From contig CANQRG010000003.1 of assembly GCA_947626165.1 (NCBI GenBank), positions 102,808-166,807 of the forward strand: a stretch of 64,000 nucleotides of DNA, written 5' to 3'. The DNA is from an uncultured Clostridia bacterium. GTDB lineage: Bacteria > Bacillota > Clostridia > Oscillospirales > Ruminococcaceae. Position numbers and translations under genes: made by a program. Shown here piece by piece: positions 34,936 through 43,657 of this stretch (position 1 is the first letter of the stretch; each line of letters begins with the position of its first letter). Below the pieces are notes generated by a model that made no database searches, had not been told where the DNA came from, and saw nothing but the letters and a program-made list of their open reading frames with translations.

Positions 34936-35763
34936 TTATTTTACATATTTTTTGCTTTTTGAAAAAAGCTGTTTTCTAAACTTATTCGGTGAGATATTAT
35001 ATTGTTCACCAAACTTTTTTATCATATAGCTTGTACTCGTAAATCCGCATTTTTCAGCAACTTCTGAAACTGAAAAGTCAGGTTCGTGTAACAAATTATA
35101 TGCCTTTGAAAGACGTGTAAAAGTCAAAAATTGTCTCGGCGACATACCTGTCTGTTCTTTAAATATGTGACTTAAATAAAACTTACTAACAAAATACTTG
35201 TCGGCAATATCTGAAATAAAAATTTGCGACCCGCAATTTTCTTGTATGTATCTCTGAATATCATCTACCAATTTATTAGGCTTTACAATATTATGATTGT
35301 TCGTAAGTCCTGTATATCTAAACAACTTTGCAAGAAACTGTGTTACCACAGAGATAATAATATCATCTGATAAAAAATCAGTTGAATATATTTCTTTTTT
35401 TATAATGTCTAAATATCCACGACATTCCAAATCGTCTTTAATAATTATCGGTTCATTTATAGCACTTCCAATTAAAATATTATAAATATAATCAGAATAG
35501 TATTTTTTTGAATAAGTCCACGGATTAAGAAAAGCTAATGTACGTTTATAACACGTTGTATCAATAATTGATATAGTATGATTCAACCCACTGGGAATTA
35601 AATAAAGCATATCATCTTTTAATTCATATTTTTTACCATCACAAATCAAATTTATATTGCCTTTATGTAAATACATTATCTCACAAGATGTATGTTTATG
35701 TTCGGGAAAAAGAGTAATATTATCATAAAAGCTAATATGCTCAATGCAATTCATACATATCAC
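34936..35763 (-). CDS. AraC-family transcriptional regulator
   Basis: This is a sugar-responsive activator-type protein of 275 residues. The N-terminal cupin half has PEHKHTSCEIMYLHKGNI. The C-terminal half has two HTH motifs, with ISDIADKYFVSKFYLSHIFK and the signature VSEVAEKCGFTSTSYMIKKF. It lies 71 bp upstream of the GH59-like gene and is transcribed the same way, so it probably controls it. The start is uncertain between GTG 35763 and ATG 35754. Confidence 0.9.
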   Translation of the reverse strand: MICMNCIEHISFYDNITLFPEHKHTSCEIMYLHKGNINLICDGKKYELKDDMLYLIPSGLNHTISIIDTTCYKRTLAFLNPWTYSKKYYSDYIYNILIGSAINEPIIIKDDLECRGYLDIIKKEIYSTDFLSDDIIISVVTQFLAKLFRYTGLTNNHNIVKPNKLVDDIQRYIQENCGSQIFISDIADKYFVSKFYLSHIFKEQTGMSPRQFLTFTRLSKAYNLLHEPDFSVSEVAEKCGFTSTSYMIKKFGEQYNISPNKFRKQLFSKSKKYVK

Positions 35764-35906
35764 TGACCTTAATAATCTAAGAATTTATTTTACTAGTTTA
35801 TATAAATATTTTATCATATATAGTAAAGCAAAACAAGCAATAATTTTAAAATGCTCAGTATGAAAATTATTGGTATAAAATCTATCCATATGAAAACAAT
35901 AAAACT

Positions 35907-36290
35907 ATGAAAATAAAAAACAAACTTAAAAATTTAAAATACAGCAAAGTTTACTTTTATATTGTAGGCGGTATAACAGGAATTGCAAACGGACTTTTCG
36001 GTTCAGGAGGAGGAATGTTAAGCGTTCCGCTTTTGGAGAATACAGGTCTTGAAGCAAAAAAAGCACACGCTTCTTCAATAGCTATTACGCTTCCGCTGTC
36101 GTTAATAAGCACTGTTATTTATTCACTCAAAGGACACATAAACTATTCGCTCTCACTAAAATTTATACCTTTAGGTATTCTGGGAGCTATTGCAGGAAGC
36201 TGGCTTTTAAAAAGGATATCTAACAAGATATTGAAAAAAATATTCGGAATTATTCTTATAATTTCGGGAATCAGGATGCTGATGCTATGA
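35907..36290 (+). CDS. TauE/SafE-family permease, N-terminal half protein
   Basis: TauE/SafE (TSUP) proteins move sulfur-containing or organic anions across the membrane and are normally about 250 residues made of two homologous halves. This protein is only 127 residues, with four membrane segments and the family GGxxG pattern (GLFGSGGGMLSVPLL). Its stop overlaps the start of the next gene by 4 bp (ATGA). It is therefore one of two half-size subunits rather than a truncation. Confidence 0.85.
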   Translation: MKIKNKLKNLKYSKVYFYIVGGITGIANGLFGSGGGMLSVPLLENTGLEAKKAHASSIAITLPLSLISTVIYSLKGHINYSLSLKFIPLGILGAIAGSWLLKRISNKILKKIFGIILIISGIRMLML

Positions 36291-36670
36291 GTATTTTTGT
36301 AATTGTCGTTGTTTCTTTTCTTACAGGATTTGTTGCGTCCTTAGGTCTGGGAGGCGGAATGGTGCTTATAATTTACCTTACGATATTTTCAGGTATGGCA
36401 CAGCTTGAAGCACAGGGAATAAACCTCATTTTCTTTATTCCTATTGCCTTGATTTCAATAATCCTGCACACAAAATCCAAGCTAATTATCTGGAAAAAAA
36501 TACTCCCGTCAATCATAACAGGAGCAATATTTGCACTTCTATTCAGTTTTATTGCAAGTATGCTTGGTTCTGAAATCCTATCGAAAATATTTTCAATCTT
36601 CATAATAATAATTGGCATAAAAGAGCTTATTAAAAAATCAGATAAACAAAACATAGCAGAGCACAAATAA
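36287..36670 (+). CDS. TauE/SafE-family permease, second half protein
   Basis: This is the partner half-transporter, also 127 residues and four membrane segments, with FVASLGLGGGMVLIIYLTIF. It is translated from an ATGA overlap with the previous gene, which favours equal production and assembly as a heterodimer. The substrate is unknown. It converges with the ruvX operon, 8 bp from the ruvX stop. Confidence 0.85.
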   Translation: MSIFVIVVVSFLTGFVASLGLGGGMVLIIYLTIFSGMAQLEAQGINLIFFIPIALISIILHTKSKLIIWKKILPSIITGAIFALLFSFIASMLGSEILSKIFSIFIIIIGIKELIKKSDKQNIAEHK

Positions 36671-36678
36671 ATGCTCTG

Positions 36679-37113
36679 CTATTTATTTTCGCTTTCTTTT
36701 TTCTTTCTTCTAAAATCAAGGTAGCTTTCAAGAATAATAGTCGCCGCTACCTGGTCAATTACCTCTTTTCTCTTTTTACCCCTTGTGTTAGTCTCATTGA
36801 GAAAATTATGTGCGGAAACTGTAGTCGAACGTTCGTCCCACATATTTACCGGAACATCTACAAACTCATTCAAGGCATCGGCAAACCTCCTGCATTTTTC
36901 TGCTCTGGGTCCATAGCTTCCGTTCATATTAAGCGGAAGCCCCACTATTATCTCTCCGACCTCGTATTCCCTTGACATATGAGCGACCTTTCTGATAAGC
37001 ACATTGAAATTGCGTTCCTCAATAGTTCCTATCGGCGAAGCTAAAAACTCCGTTCTGTCGCAAACAGCAAGACCTGTTCTTGCATCTCCGTAATCTACTG
37101 CCATTATTTTCAT
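36679..37113 (-). CDS. ruvX: Holliday junction resolvase-like YqgF/RuvX
   Basis: This RNase H-fold nuclease is linked to pre-16S rRNA end processing and recombination. The 144-residue protein has the catalytic Asp in MAVDYGDARTGLAV, the GLPLNMNGSYGPRA segment and the C-terminal DQVAATIILESYL with the second Asp. It is the last gene of the operon DUF896-WYL-sirtuin-ruvX. Confidence 0.92.
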   Translation of the reverse strand: MKIMAVDYGDARTGLAVCDRTEFLASPIGTIEERNFNVLIRKVAHMSREYEVGEIIVGLPLNMNGSYGPRAEKCRRFADALNEFVDVPVNMWDERSTTVSAHNFLNETNTRGKKRKEVIDQVAATIILESYLDFRRKKKESENK

Positions 37114-37130
37114 AATTCTTCTCCTATTGT

Positions 37131-37868
37131 TTAAACCTTTATACGGCTTAAAGTCTCGCCGATTTTTTCATTTATAACCAAATCTGCACTGCTGTCCATA
37201 TCCGTTTTATCACGGTTTATCAATACAAGATACTTGCCTCTGAAATACCTCACCAAAGACGCCGCAGGGTAAACTACCAAAGACGTACCTCCTATAATAA
37301 GCATATCAGACCGTTCGATATGTTCTATTGCGCCTATGACAGTGTTATTGTCAAGCCCCTCCTCATACAAAACTACATCAGGCTTAACTCTACCTCCGCA
37401 TTCATCGCATACGGGAATATCCGCACTGTTTTTCATATAGAGAGCGTCAAAAAACTTATGGCACTGCTCACAGTAGTTTCTGTGAACCGAACCGTGAAGT
37501 TCGTAAACTTTTTTGCTCCCTGCCGCCTGATGAAGACCATCTATGTTCTGGGTTATAACGCAGGACAGCTTACCCTTAATCTCCATCTCGGCTAATTTTT
37601 TATGCGCTTGGTTAGGTTTTATATCAAGAGCTAGCATTTTATCCTTGTAAAACTTGAAAAACTCCTTCGGCTTGTTTACATAAAAGGTGTGCGAAAGCAT
37701 TTGCTCAGGCGGATAATCGTACTTCTGATTATACAATCCGTCAACACTTCTGAAATCGGGTATGCCACTTTCGGTCGACACGCCTGCTCCGCCGAAGAAA
37801 ACTATTGATCTGCTTTCATCTATCATTTTTTGCAGAAGCTTTATCTTATCTGAAATACTGCTTTCCAT
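37131..37868 (-). CDS. Sir2-family NAD-dependent protein deacylase
   Basis: Sirtuins remove acyl groups from lysines using NAD. The protein (245 aa) has the NAD motifs GGAGVSTESGIPDFRS and TQNIDGLHQAAGS, the catalytic His in ELHGSVH, and two zinc Cys pairs (CEQC and CDEC). It is a standard bacterial size and complete. It lies 17 bp upstream of ruvX. Confidence 0.93.
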   Translation of the reverse strand: MESSISDKIKLLQKMIDESRSIVFFGGAGVSTESGIPDFRSVDGLYNQKYDYPPEQMLSHTFYVNKPKEFFKFYKDKMLALDIKPNQAHKKLAEMEIKGKLSCVITQNIDGLHQAAGSKKVYELHGSVHRNYCEQCHKFFDALYMKNSADIPVCDECGGRVKPDVVLYEEGLDNNTVIGAIEHIERSDMLIIGGTSLVVYPAASLVRYFRGKYLVLINRDKTDMDSSADLVINEKIGETLSRIKV

Positions 37869-37908
37869 TATCCTATCCCCTTACCTAACTACTATTTATG
37901 TATCATAA

Positions 37909-38925
37909 TTATGATTTATAACAGCCTTCTATTTCCTTTAATCTTTTCTTAGCCGCATTAACTATCCTCTCTGGACCTATAACCCTTGCGTTAGTCCCAA
38001 ACGTAAACAGCCAGCCCCAAAAGGTAGGACTTATCTCAACATCGACCTCTATACTGAACCTGTCATTGTCTTTCTTGTTGATAAGAACATTGCTGCCAAA
38101 CCTGTCGATAACAACATTGATAAGCGAATTGTCAAACTCTATCTCTACCTTTTCTCTGTCTCCTCCGTACATATCGTATGTAGCCTTCAGACTTTTTACG
38201 ATCTCGTTTTCGTCAACTGTCAGAGAACGTCTTTTGTCCTCGCATAAGCTAACGTCTGATATCCTGTCAACTCTGTATCTGCAAAGCTTTTCGTGCTTGT
38301 TGCAGTAGCATATGAGATAGTATTTATCGTTTTCCCATATAAGCTGATAAGGCGAGACGCTGTAAAGCTCTCCTCCGTGCCTGAACTGCGCCTTTTTGTC
38401 TATGCTGTACTCATAGTATTTAAACTCTATCTGGTAATTTGAAAATATCGCTTCGTGAATTATATTTATATTGTAATATATTCTCTCATTGAAGGTCTTT
38501 GTACGGTTGGCAACATACACGTTTCTCCTTAAACCCTTAGCCTTATACTTAGAAGTTAACGTCTGAAGCTTGCCGATAAGCTCGTCAGACTTCTTTTTCG
38601 TAAGAAAAATTGATGAGGCAACTGCGTCTGCCAATACATAAAGTTCCTCGTCCTGAAAGGTTCTTGAACCTACATAGTATGCGTTTGCGTGCCCTATTTT
38701 ATCTGCCAGTATATCCAGACCGCTTTCCTGAAGCGAAGTTATATCATCATAAATAGTTTTTCGCTCAGCCTTTATGCCATATGCCTCAAGCTTTGATATA
38801 AGCTCCTTTCCCGTCAGAGAATGTGTCTCGTCCGTTTCATTAAGCAGGATCTTCTGCAAAATCAAAAGCTTTAACTTCTGTCTAGAAAAGCCTCCATTTG
38901 ATATAAGATTATAATTCTTTTCCAT
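37909..38925 (-). CDS. WYL-domain transcriptional regulator
   Basis: This protein has an N-terminal winged-helix HTH (LTGKELISKLEAYGIKAERK, then TIYDDITSLQESGLDI). A WYL domain follows (EFKYYEYSIDKKAQFRHGG, then VSPYQLIWENDKYYLICY), and a C-terminal WCX extension. WYL regulators often sense small ligands or nucleic acids. I start it at ATG 38925; an in-frame TTG at 38946 adds 7 residues. It is 10-30 bp from its operon neighbours. Confidence 0.9.
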   Translation of the reverse strand: MEKNYNLISNGGFSRQKLKLLILQKILLNETDETHSLTGKELISKLEAYGIKAERKTIYDDITSLQESGLDILADKIGHANAYYVGSRTFQDEELYVLADAVASSIFLTKKKSDELIGKLQTLTSKYKAKGLRRNVYVANRTKTFNERIYYNINIIHEAIFSNYQIEFKYYEYSIDKKAQFRHGGELYSVSPYQLIWENDKYYLICYCNKHEKLCRYRVDRISDVSLCEDKRRSLTVDENEIVKSLKATYDMYGGDREKVEIEFDNSLINVVIDRFGSNVLINKKDNDRFSIEVDVEISPTFWGWLFTFGTNARVIGPERIVNAAKKRLKEIEGCYKS

Positions 38926-38955
38926 AGATACTACTTCTCTTTTCAATTCTTGTAT

Positions 38956-39189
38956 TTAGCTTTTTGTAATATCTCCATTCTTTTCTCTCTTTAAATCAGA
39001 TACCCTGACCTTTGTTCCGTCAGGACGCAAAAGCTCGGTATGCTCAAGCTGCTGAGTAAGATTTCTCACATACCCACGACGGTACTCGTCTCTAAGTCTC
39101 TTTTGCTCGTCTAATTCTTCCTGCGTCAGCTTTCTCTGCTTTGAAAGCCTGTAAAGCTGTGATATTCTGTCGAGTTTTTCCTTTTGCAT
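38956..39189 (-). CDS. DUF896 (YnzC-like) protein
   Basis: This 77-residue helical hairpin protein belongs to the YnzC family linked to the SOS region in Bacillus. It begins MQKEKLDRISQLYRLSKQRK and has the conserved EYRRGYVRNLTQQLEHTELL. Its molecular role is not known. It is first in the operon and follows a good promoter. Confidence 0.9.
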   Translation of the reverse strand: MQKEKLDRISQLYRLSKQRKLTQEELDEQKRLRDEYRRGYVRNLTQQLEHTELLRPDGTKVRVSDLKREKNGDITKS

Positions 39190-39230
39190 TAAGACTTAAT
39201 CCCTTCATAATTTTATAAATAATTCTATTT

Positions 39231-39259
39231 ATTTTAGCACATTTTTCAGTAAAAATCAA
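39231..39259 (-). promoter_or_regulatory. Sigma-A promoter of the DUF896-WYL-sirtuin-ruvX operon
   Basis: TTGATT (39259-39254), a 17-bp spacer and TAAAAT (39236-39231) lie on the minus strand about 42 bp before the DUF896 start. Confidence 0.7.
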
Positions 39260-39328
39260 CTGCTACATTTGCAATTGTCCAAAAAATTTCCCCAAAGCTG
39301 TAAAATTAGAATTTTTTTAAAAAAAGTG

Positions 39329-39357
39329 TTGACAAATAATAGTTTTAGATTTATCAT
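39329..39357 (+). promoter_or_regulatory. Sigma-A promoter of the 39433-43446 operon
   Basis: A perfect TTGACA (39329-39334), a 17-bp spacer and TATCAT (39352-39357) lie about 75 bp before the first gene. Confidence 0.75.
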
Positions 39358-39432
39358 AAATATTGTAAAAGAACATTTGTTCTATTTGCATAAATTACAC
39401 CCGGAATGACAATTTAGAAAGGACAGAAAAGT

Positions 39433-39669
39433 ATGAAAAATCTATTCAGAGCTTATATCAAAACAGCCGACGCTTTAAAAAAGCAAAATGAATATCTAAA
39501 GAAAAAAATCAAAAAAACAACTGATGTAAACGAAAAAAAGGCGCTAATAAAGCGTTCTGAAACGCTCTATTCGGAGTATCTTGACGTTCTATACAGTGCA
39601 AAAATGATTGAAAATTATTTCAAGCCAAAGACAAATGTTAGTATATCTCGTAAAAATGACATAGCATAA
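39433..39669 (+). CDS. Small coiled-coil-like uncharacterised protein (78 aa)
   Basis: I do not recognise this protein. It is basic and almost entirely helical, beginning MKNLFRAYIKTADALKKQNE and rich in Lys, with heptad-like spacing that suggests a coiled coil. A strong AGAAAGGA site lies upstream. It shares a transcript with a sigma-like HTH protein 35 bp downstream, so it could be a partner or anti-sigma-like factor, which is only an inference. Confidence 0.7.
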   Translation: MKNLFRAYIKTADALKKQNEYLKKKIKKTTDVNEKKALIKRSETLYSEYLDVLYSAKMIENYFKPKTNVSISRKNDIA

Positions 39670-39704
39670 GCTGCTCATAGCAAGAAAGGAAATTTACAAT
39701 ATTA

Positions 39705-40031
39705 ATGAAAAAGTACACAAATAAAAGGGTGCCTATTGAATTTCTTTATTGTGAGAAAAAAGTAAGAACCGGAAAATATGCCTCAACATCGAACAAAGAG
39801 ATAATTAAATTTCTGCGCGAGATAATTAACGATGATTTGACAAAAACACAGAAACAATATATCATTATGTATTATATGAACAATATGAAAATTCACGAGA
39901 TCGCTCAGGAATTCGGGGTAAATAAATCCACAGTATCAAGAACTATCAAGCGTGCTAAAAACCGAATTTACGAGCGGTTGAAATACACCAATTTCAGGAG
40001 CTTTATTGATGATGAAGACGCCGATATATGA
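39705..40031 (+). CDS. Sigma-70 region-4-like HTH protein
   Basis: This 108-residue protein carries one recognisable domain, LTKTQKQYIIMYYMNNMKIH followed by EIAQEFGVNKSTVSRTIKRA, which matches sigma factor region 4 (the -35-binding HTH). There is no region 2, so it cannot act alone as a classic sigma factor and may instead be a small activator. Its end overlaps the start of the next gene by about 23 nt, pointing to translational coupling. Confidence 0.8.
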   Translation: MKKYTNKRVPIEFLYCEKKVRTGKYASTSNKEIIKFLREIINDDLTKTQKQYIIMYYMNNMKIHEIAQEFGVNKSTVSRTIKRAKNRIYERLKYTNFRSFIDDEDADI

Positions 40032-41400
40032 CTTTTTAAATAAATACAAAAGCGAAAACAATATCAGGTTTCATATGCCAGGTCATAAAGGCAGGGGTCC
40101 AAACGAACTGAAGGCTGTTTCGCCGTATGATATAACTGAAATATCAGGCGCTGACTTTCTTTTTGACACTTCAAGTAACGGTATAATAAGCGAAAGTGAG
40201 AAAAACGCTTCACAGCTTTTTAATTCGGCTCTTACCCTATACTCAACAGAAGGTTCTACACTCGCAATTAAAACAATGCTTTATCTTGCTGTAAGGGGTA
40301 AAAAGAGAAAAATTCTTGCTGCGAGAAATGTGCATAAATCTTTTATTAACGCCTGCGCTTTGATTGATATTGATGTCGACTGGATTTATACTGGTATGGC
40401 TCTTAATTCTGTATGTACTATAAATCTTACATCAATTGACTTAGAGAAGGCTTTATCTGCTTATAAAAAGGGTGAGTTTCCAAGCGCTGTATACATTACC
40501 ACCCCAGACTATCTGGGAAATATGCTTGATGTGAAAAGTCTGTCTGATGTATGTAAAAAATATGATATTTCTCTGCTTGTTGATAACGCTCATGGGGCGT
40601 ATCTAAACTTTTTGACAGAGAATTTACACCCTTTATCGCTCGGGGCAGATATGTGCTGTGATTCAGCACATAAAACGCTTCCCTGCCTTACGGGAGGGGC
40701 TTATCTGCATATATCAAACAACGCAAGAGATGAATTCAAAAACAGAGCAGTGGTCAAAGATGCAATGCAAATTTTTGCAACTACTTCCCCGTCATACTTG
40801 ATCTTAGAATCTCTCGATTTGTGCAACAGACTTTTAAGCGATAACAAATATATCGACCGACTTAATAAACTTTGCAAAAGAGTTAAAAAGCTAAAGGCTG
40901 AGATAAAATCAATAGGTTATGACGTAATTGATAAACCTGATACAGAGCCGTTAAAGCTGGTTTTACTTACAAAGGAACTGGGCATTAACGGCAAAGAATT
41001 GCTTTGTTTACTTGAAAAGCATAATATTTTCTGTGAATATGCAGATGAATCAGCTGTAGTATTAATGATTTCGCCGGAAAACAACGAAGATGATTTTAAT
41101 GCTCTTTTATACGCGCTGAAAGATATTAAAAAGACAGAATTAAATAAATCTCCTTATTGTTTTTCTGATAAAGAAAATATTACTATTCAGCCGGCAGAAA
41201 AGAGAATATCAATCAGGGACGCTTTATTCAGAAAATCAGAAACGGTCCCCATTGACAAAGCGCTGGGAAGAATATGTGCTTCTTCTGTATCAATTTGCCC
41301 GCCCTGTATTCCATTGGTAATCAGCGGAGAGGTTTTTGATAGAAACGCTATAAATTTGCTCAAAAGGTATAGCATTTTTTATGTTAATGTGGTACAATGA
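40009..41400 (+). CDS. Orn/Lys/Arg decarboxylase family PLP enzyme (YaaO-like)
   Basis: This fold-type I PLP enzyme belongs to the family that decarboxylates arginine, lysine or ornithine to polyamine precursors. The N-terminus has RFHMPGHKGRG, the aspartate pairing with the PLP ring is in LLVDNAHGAYL, and the PLP Lys is in DSAHKTLPCLTGGAYL. The C-terminal domain is shortened as in the Bacillus YaaO type. I start it at ATG 40009, with AGGAG 8 nt upstream. It lies upstream of holB and ricT as in Bacillus, but tmk is missing. The exact amino-acid substrate is not readable. Confidence 0.85.
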   Translation: MMKTPIYDFLNKYKSENNIRFHMPGHKGRGPNELKAVSPYDITEISGADFLFDTSSNGIISESEKNASQLFNSALTLYSTEGSTLAIKTMLYLAVRGKKRKILAARNVHKSFINACALIDIDVDWIYTGMALNSVCTINLTSIDLEKALSAYKKGEFPSAVYITTPDYLGNMLDVKSLSDVCKKYDISLLVDNAHGAYLNFLTENLHPLSLGADMCCDSAHKTLPCLTGGAYLHISNNARDEFKNRAVVKDAMQIFATTSPSYLILESLDLCNRLLSDNKYIDRLNKLCKRVKKLKAEIKSIGYDVIDKPDTEPLKLVLLTKELGINGKELLCLLEKHNIFCEYADESAVVLMISPENNEDDFNALLYALKDIKKTELNKSPYCFSDKENITIQPAEKRISIRDALFRKSETVPIDKALGRICASSVSICPPCIPLVISGEVFDRNAINLLKRYSIFYVNVVQ

Positions 41401-41403
41401 AAA

Positions 41404-41495
41404 GAAGCAAGAAGCAAGAAGCAAGAAGCAAGAAGCAAGAAGCAAGAAGCAAGAAAGCAAGAAGCAAGAAGCAAGATGCAAGATGCAAGATGCAA
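41404..41495. repeat. 7-bp tandem repeat (GAAGCAA)n
   Basis: Thirteen units in a row: seven GAAGCAA, one GAAAGCAA, two GAAGCAA and three GATGCAA. They lie between the decarboxylase stop (41400) and holB. The same AAGCAAG word appears singly in the repeat blocks at 6.25, 16.05 and 43.6 kb. Copy number is probably variable. Confidence 0.9.
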
Positions 41496-41560
41496 GAGAT
41501 AAGAGGTAAGATGCCTTGTCTCTTACTTATTAAAACCGAATTTATGTAAAGGTTATTCTT

Positions 41561-42544
41561 ATGGAGAGTTTTTCATTTTATGAAAATAATATATTAAAGA
41601 ACACTATAAGCTCAATGATCGTTAAAAACAGGGTCGTAAATTCATTTTTGATTTACGGCGAAAAGGGGTTGGGCAAAAAAACTGCCGCTGATTATATTTC
41701 GGCTGCGTTTCTTTGTGAAAAAGGCAACGGTGTTCCCTGCGGAGAATGTAAATCATGCAGAATGATCTTACACAAAACTCATCCCGATGTTATCTATGCC
41801 TTACCAAGCGGCAAAAGCGGGAACTATAAAATAGACACTCTGCGTGAGATAGTTGAAAACGCTCCGATAATGCCGAATGAGGGTAAATACAAAATATATA
41901 TTATTGCGGATATGGACAACACTCTTGTTCCTGCACAGAATGCACTTCTTAAGCTTATTGAAGAACCGCCCGACCACTGCGTAATTATACTGACGGCTCA
42001 GTCGCGCTCAGCTCTATTGCCTACCATTATTTCAAGAGTGGTGTCGCTTTCGGTACATGAGGTAAGCAGCGGCTCTTGTGAAAAAGCACTTGCACAATAC
42101 GGTTACAAATCTGAGGATATAAAGAAAGCCATTGAAATTTTGGGTGGTAATATCGGGAAGTGCAAAAGCTACTTAGATGGAGAAAGCATAGTCGACGCTG
42201 TAACAATAACCAAAAACATAACGGATTCCATAATTTCTGCTGACGAGTATCTAATGCTTAAAGAGTTCAGCGAGCTTATCGGAGACAAGCCTATGACCTT
42301 GCTTGTTTTGAATCTTTTATGCGAGGTTATTAGAGACGCAATGTCAGCTAACGCAGGCTGTGATGAAAAAATACTTATAGGCACATATAAAAACGGCGCA
42401 GTAAAACTAGCAAAACATATATCAAAAGCTAAGGCAAGAAAAATATATCTTGTTATAACCAAATATATCGAAAGAATAAATTCAAACGGAAATCTAAGCC
42501 TTGCGATAAACTCATTATGCTCGGAAATCAAAGAAATTATGTAA
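41561..42544 (+). CDS. holB: DNA polymerase III, delta' subunit
   Basis: HolB is part of the clamp loader that places the sliding clamp on DNA. The 327-residue protein has a degenerate P-loop (YGEKGLGKKTAADYI), the zinc Cys cluster (CGECKSCRMI), and the sensor region NALLKLIEEPP with ILTAQSRSALLPTIISRVVS. The conserved neighbour ricT follows by 38 bp, as in Bacillus. Confidence 0.92.
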   Translation: MESFSFYENNILKNTISSMIVKNRVVNSFLIYGEKGLGKKTAADYISAAFLCEKGNGVPCGECKSCRMILHKTHPDVIYALPSGKSGNYKIDTLREIVENAPIMPNEGKYKIYIIADMDNTLVPAQNALLKLIEEPPDHCVIILTAQSRSALLPTIISRVVSLSVHEVSSGSCEKALAQYGYKSEDIKKAIEILGGNIGKCKSYLDGESIVDAVTITKNITDSIISADEYLMLKEFSELIGDKPMTLLVLNLLCEVIRDAMSANAGCDEKILIGTYKNGAVKLAKHISKAKARKIYLVITKYIERINSNGNLSLAINSLCSEIKEIM

Positions 42545-42582
42545 GGCTTTAAAGTTTGGAATTCAAATAACGGAGGAATAAA

Positions 42583-43446
42583 ATGGCTGAAATAATAGGC
42601 GTTCGCTTTAAGCGCGTAGGAAAAGTATATTACTTTTGCCCTAAAGGAGCTAACATAGAGGTTGGAAAAAAGGTGATCGTTGAAACATCAAGAGGGGTTG
42701 AATGCGGAGAGGTCGTTTTAGGCAATCGTGAGATAAAAGAAGGAGAGCTTAACGTACCTCTTAAAGATATAATACGTGTTGCAACAGAAAAGGACCTCGA
42801 TAAAATAGAGCAAAACAAAAAGAATGAAGATGAAGCTTTTAAAATCTGCGAAGAAAAAATTGCAAAGCACGGGCTAAATATGAAGCTCGTTGACGTTGAA
42901 TGTACATTTGACAATAACAAGCTGCTATTCTATTTTACATCTGAAACAAGAGTTGATTTCAGAGAGCTTGTAAAAGACCTGGCTTCAGTCTTCAGAACAA
43001 GGATCGAACTAAGACAAATAGGCGTTCGAGACGAGGCTAAAATGCTGGGAGGACTAGGAATTTGCGGCAGACCGTTTTGCTGTAAATCGTTTCTAGGAGA
43101 TTTTCAGCCGGTATCAATAAAAATGGCAAAGGATCAGAGCCTGTCGCTAAATCCTTCTAAAATTTCAGGAACCTGCGGAAGGCTTATGTGCTGTTTAAAA
43201 TATGAGCAGGAAGGCTATGAGGAGCTTATTAAAGGGCTTCCCAAAATAGGTGCATTTGTAGAAACTCCCGACGGTGAAGGAAATGTTGTTGACATTAATA
43301 CTCTAACAGGAAAAATTAGAGTGAAAAATTCGGATACAGAAGCTGTGAATACTTATATGAAAGATAATATAAAGGTTATCAAAGACGGAAACAACAAAGA
43401 AGACAACGAAGAACTAAATGAGCTTAAAGAGCTTGAGGACAAATAA
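42583..43446 (+). CDS. ricT: PSP1-domain protein RicT (YaaT)
   Basis: RicT is part of the RicA-RicF-RicT iron-sulfur complex that speeds up RNase Y cuts and helps entry into sporulation. The PSP1 core has YFTSETRVDFRELVKDLA, and the conserved Cys are in GGLGICGRPFCCKSFL and CGRLMCCLKYE. It is 287 residues, with an acidic tail. It ends the operon and is followed by a repeat-derived terminator. Confidence 0.93.
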   Translation: MAEIIGVRFKRVGKVYYFCPKGANIEVGKKVIVETSRGVECGEVVLGNREIKEGELNVPLKDIIRVATEKDLDKIEQNKKNEDEAFKICEEKIAKHGLNMKLVDVECTFDNNKLLFYFTSETRVDFRELVKDLASVFRTRIELRQIGVRDEAKMLGGLGICGRPFCCKSFLGDFQPVSIKMAKDQSLSLNPSKISGTCGRLMCCLKYEQEGYEELIKGLPKIGAFVETPDGEGNVVDINTLTGKIRVKNSDTEAVNTYMKDNIKVIKDGNNKEDNEELNELKELEDK

Positions 43447-43650
43447 ATTTATAAACAAAAGCGTTCGGAATTTTTCCGAACGCCTTGTTTTTTACATCTA
43501 TGTACGACCCGCCGTTTATCAAACTTTCACATTAAACAAACTACCCAAAGGCGGCACTGGATGCAACGTCACCGTTGCCGGTTCGCCAGTCTTGCTTCTT
43601 GCCTCTAATTTTCTTGCTTCTAGTCGCCCAAAGGCGGACTTGGATTTAAC
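43447..43650. repeat. Composite intergenic repeat block C
   Basis: It holds the shared hairpin GCGTTCGGAA-TTT-TTCCGAACGC (43461-43483) with a T-rich tail, which probably terminates the ricT operon. The ACAAACTACCCAAAGG unit and the hairpin GCAACG-TCAC-CGTTGC (43563-43578), both also seen in block B, come next. AAGCAAG-type words end the block. It contains no gene. Confidence 0.75.
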
Positions 43651-43657
43651 ATAATCG

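Noticed and set aside
39705..40031. Complete sigma factor
   Set aside because: Only region 4 is present; there is no region 2 for -10 recognition.
41290..41481. Minus-strand frame with repeated LLASCF units
   Set aside because: It is only a translation of the 7-bp tandem repeat; a 7-bp unit gives a periodic protein by chance.
41404..41495. CRISPR-like array
   Set aside because: The units are 7 bp with no spacers; it is a simple tandem repeat, and no cas genes are present.
43418..43654. Plus-strand frame across the ricT end and repeat block C
   Set aside because: It overlaps ricT in another frame and then translates repeat DNA that also occurs at 31.8 kb.
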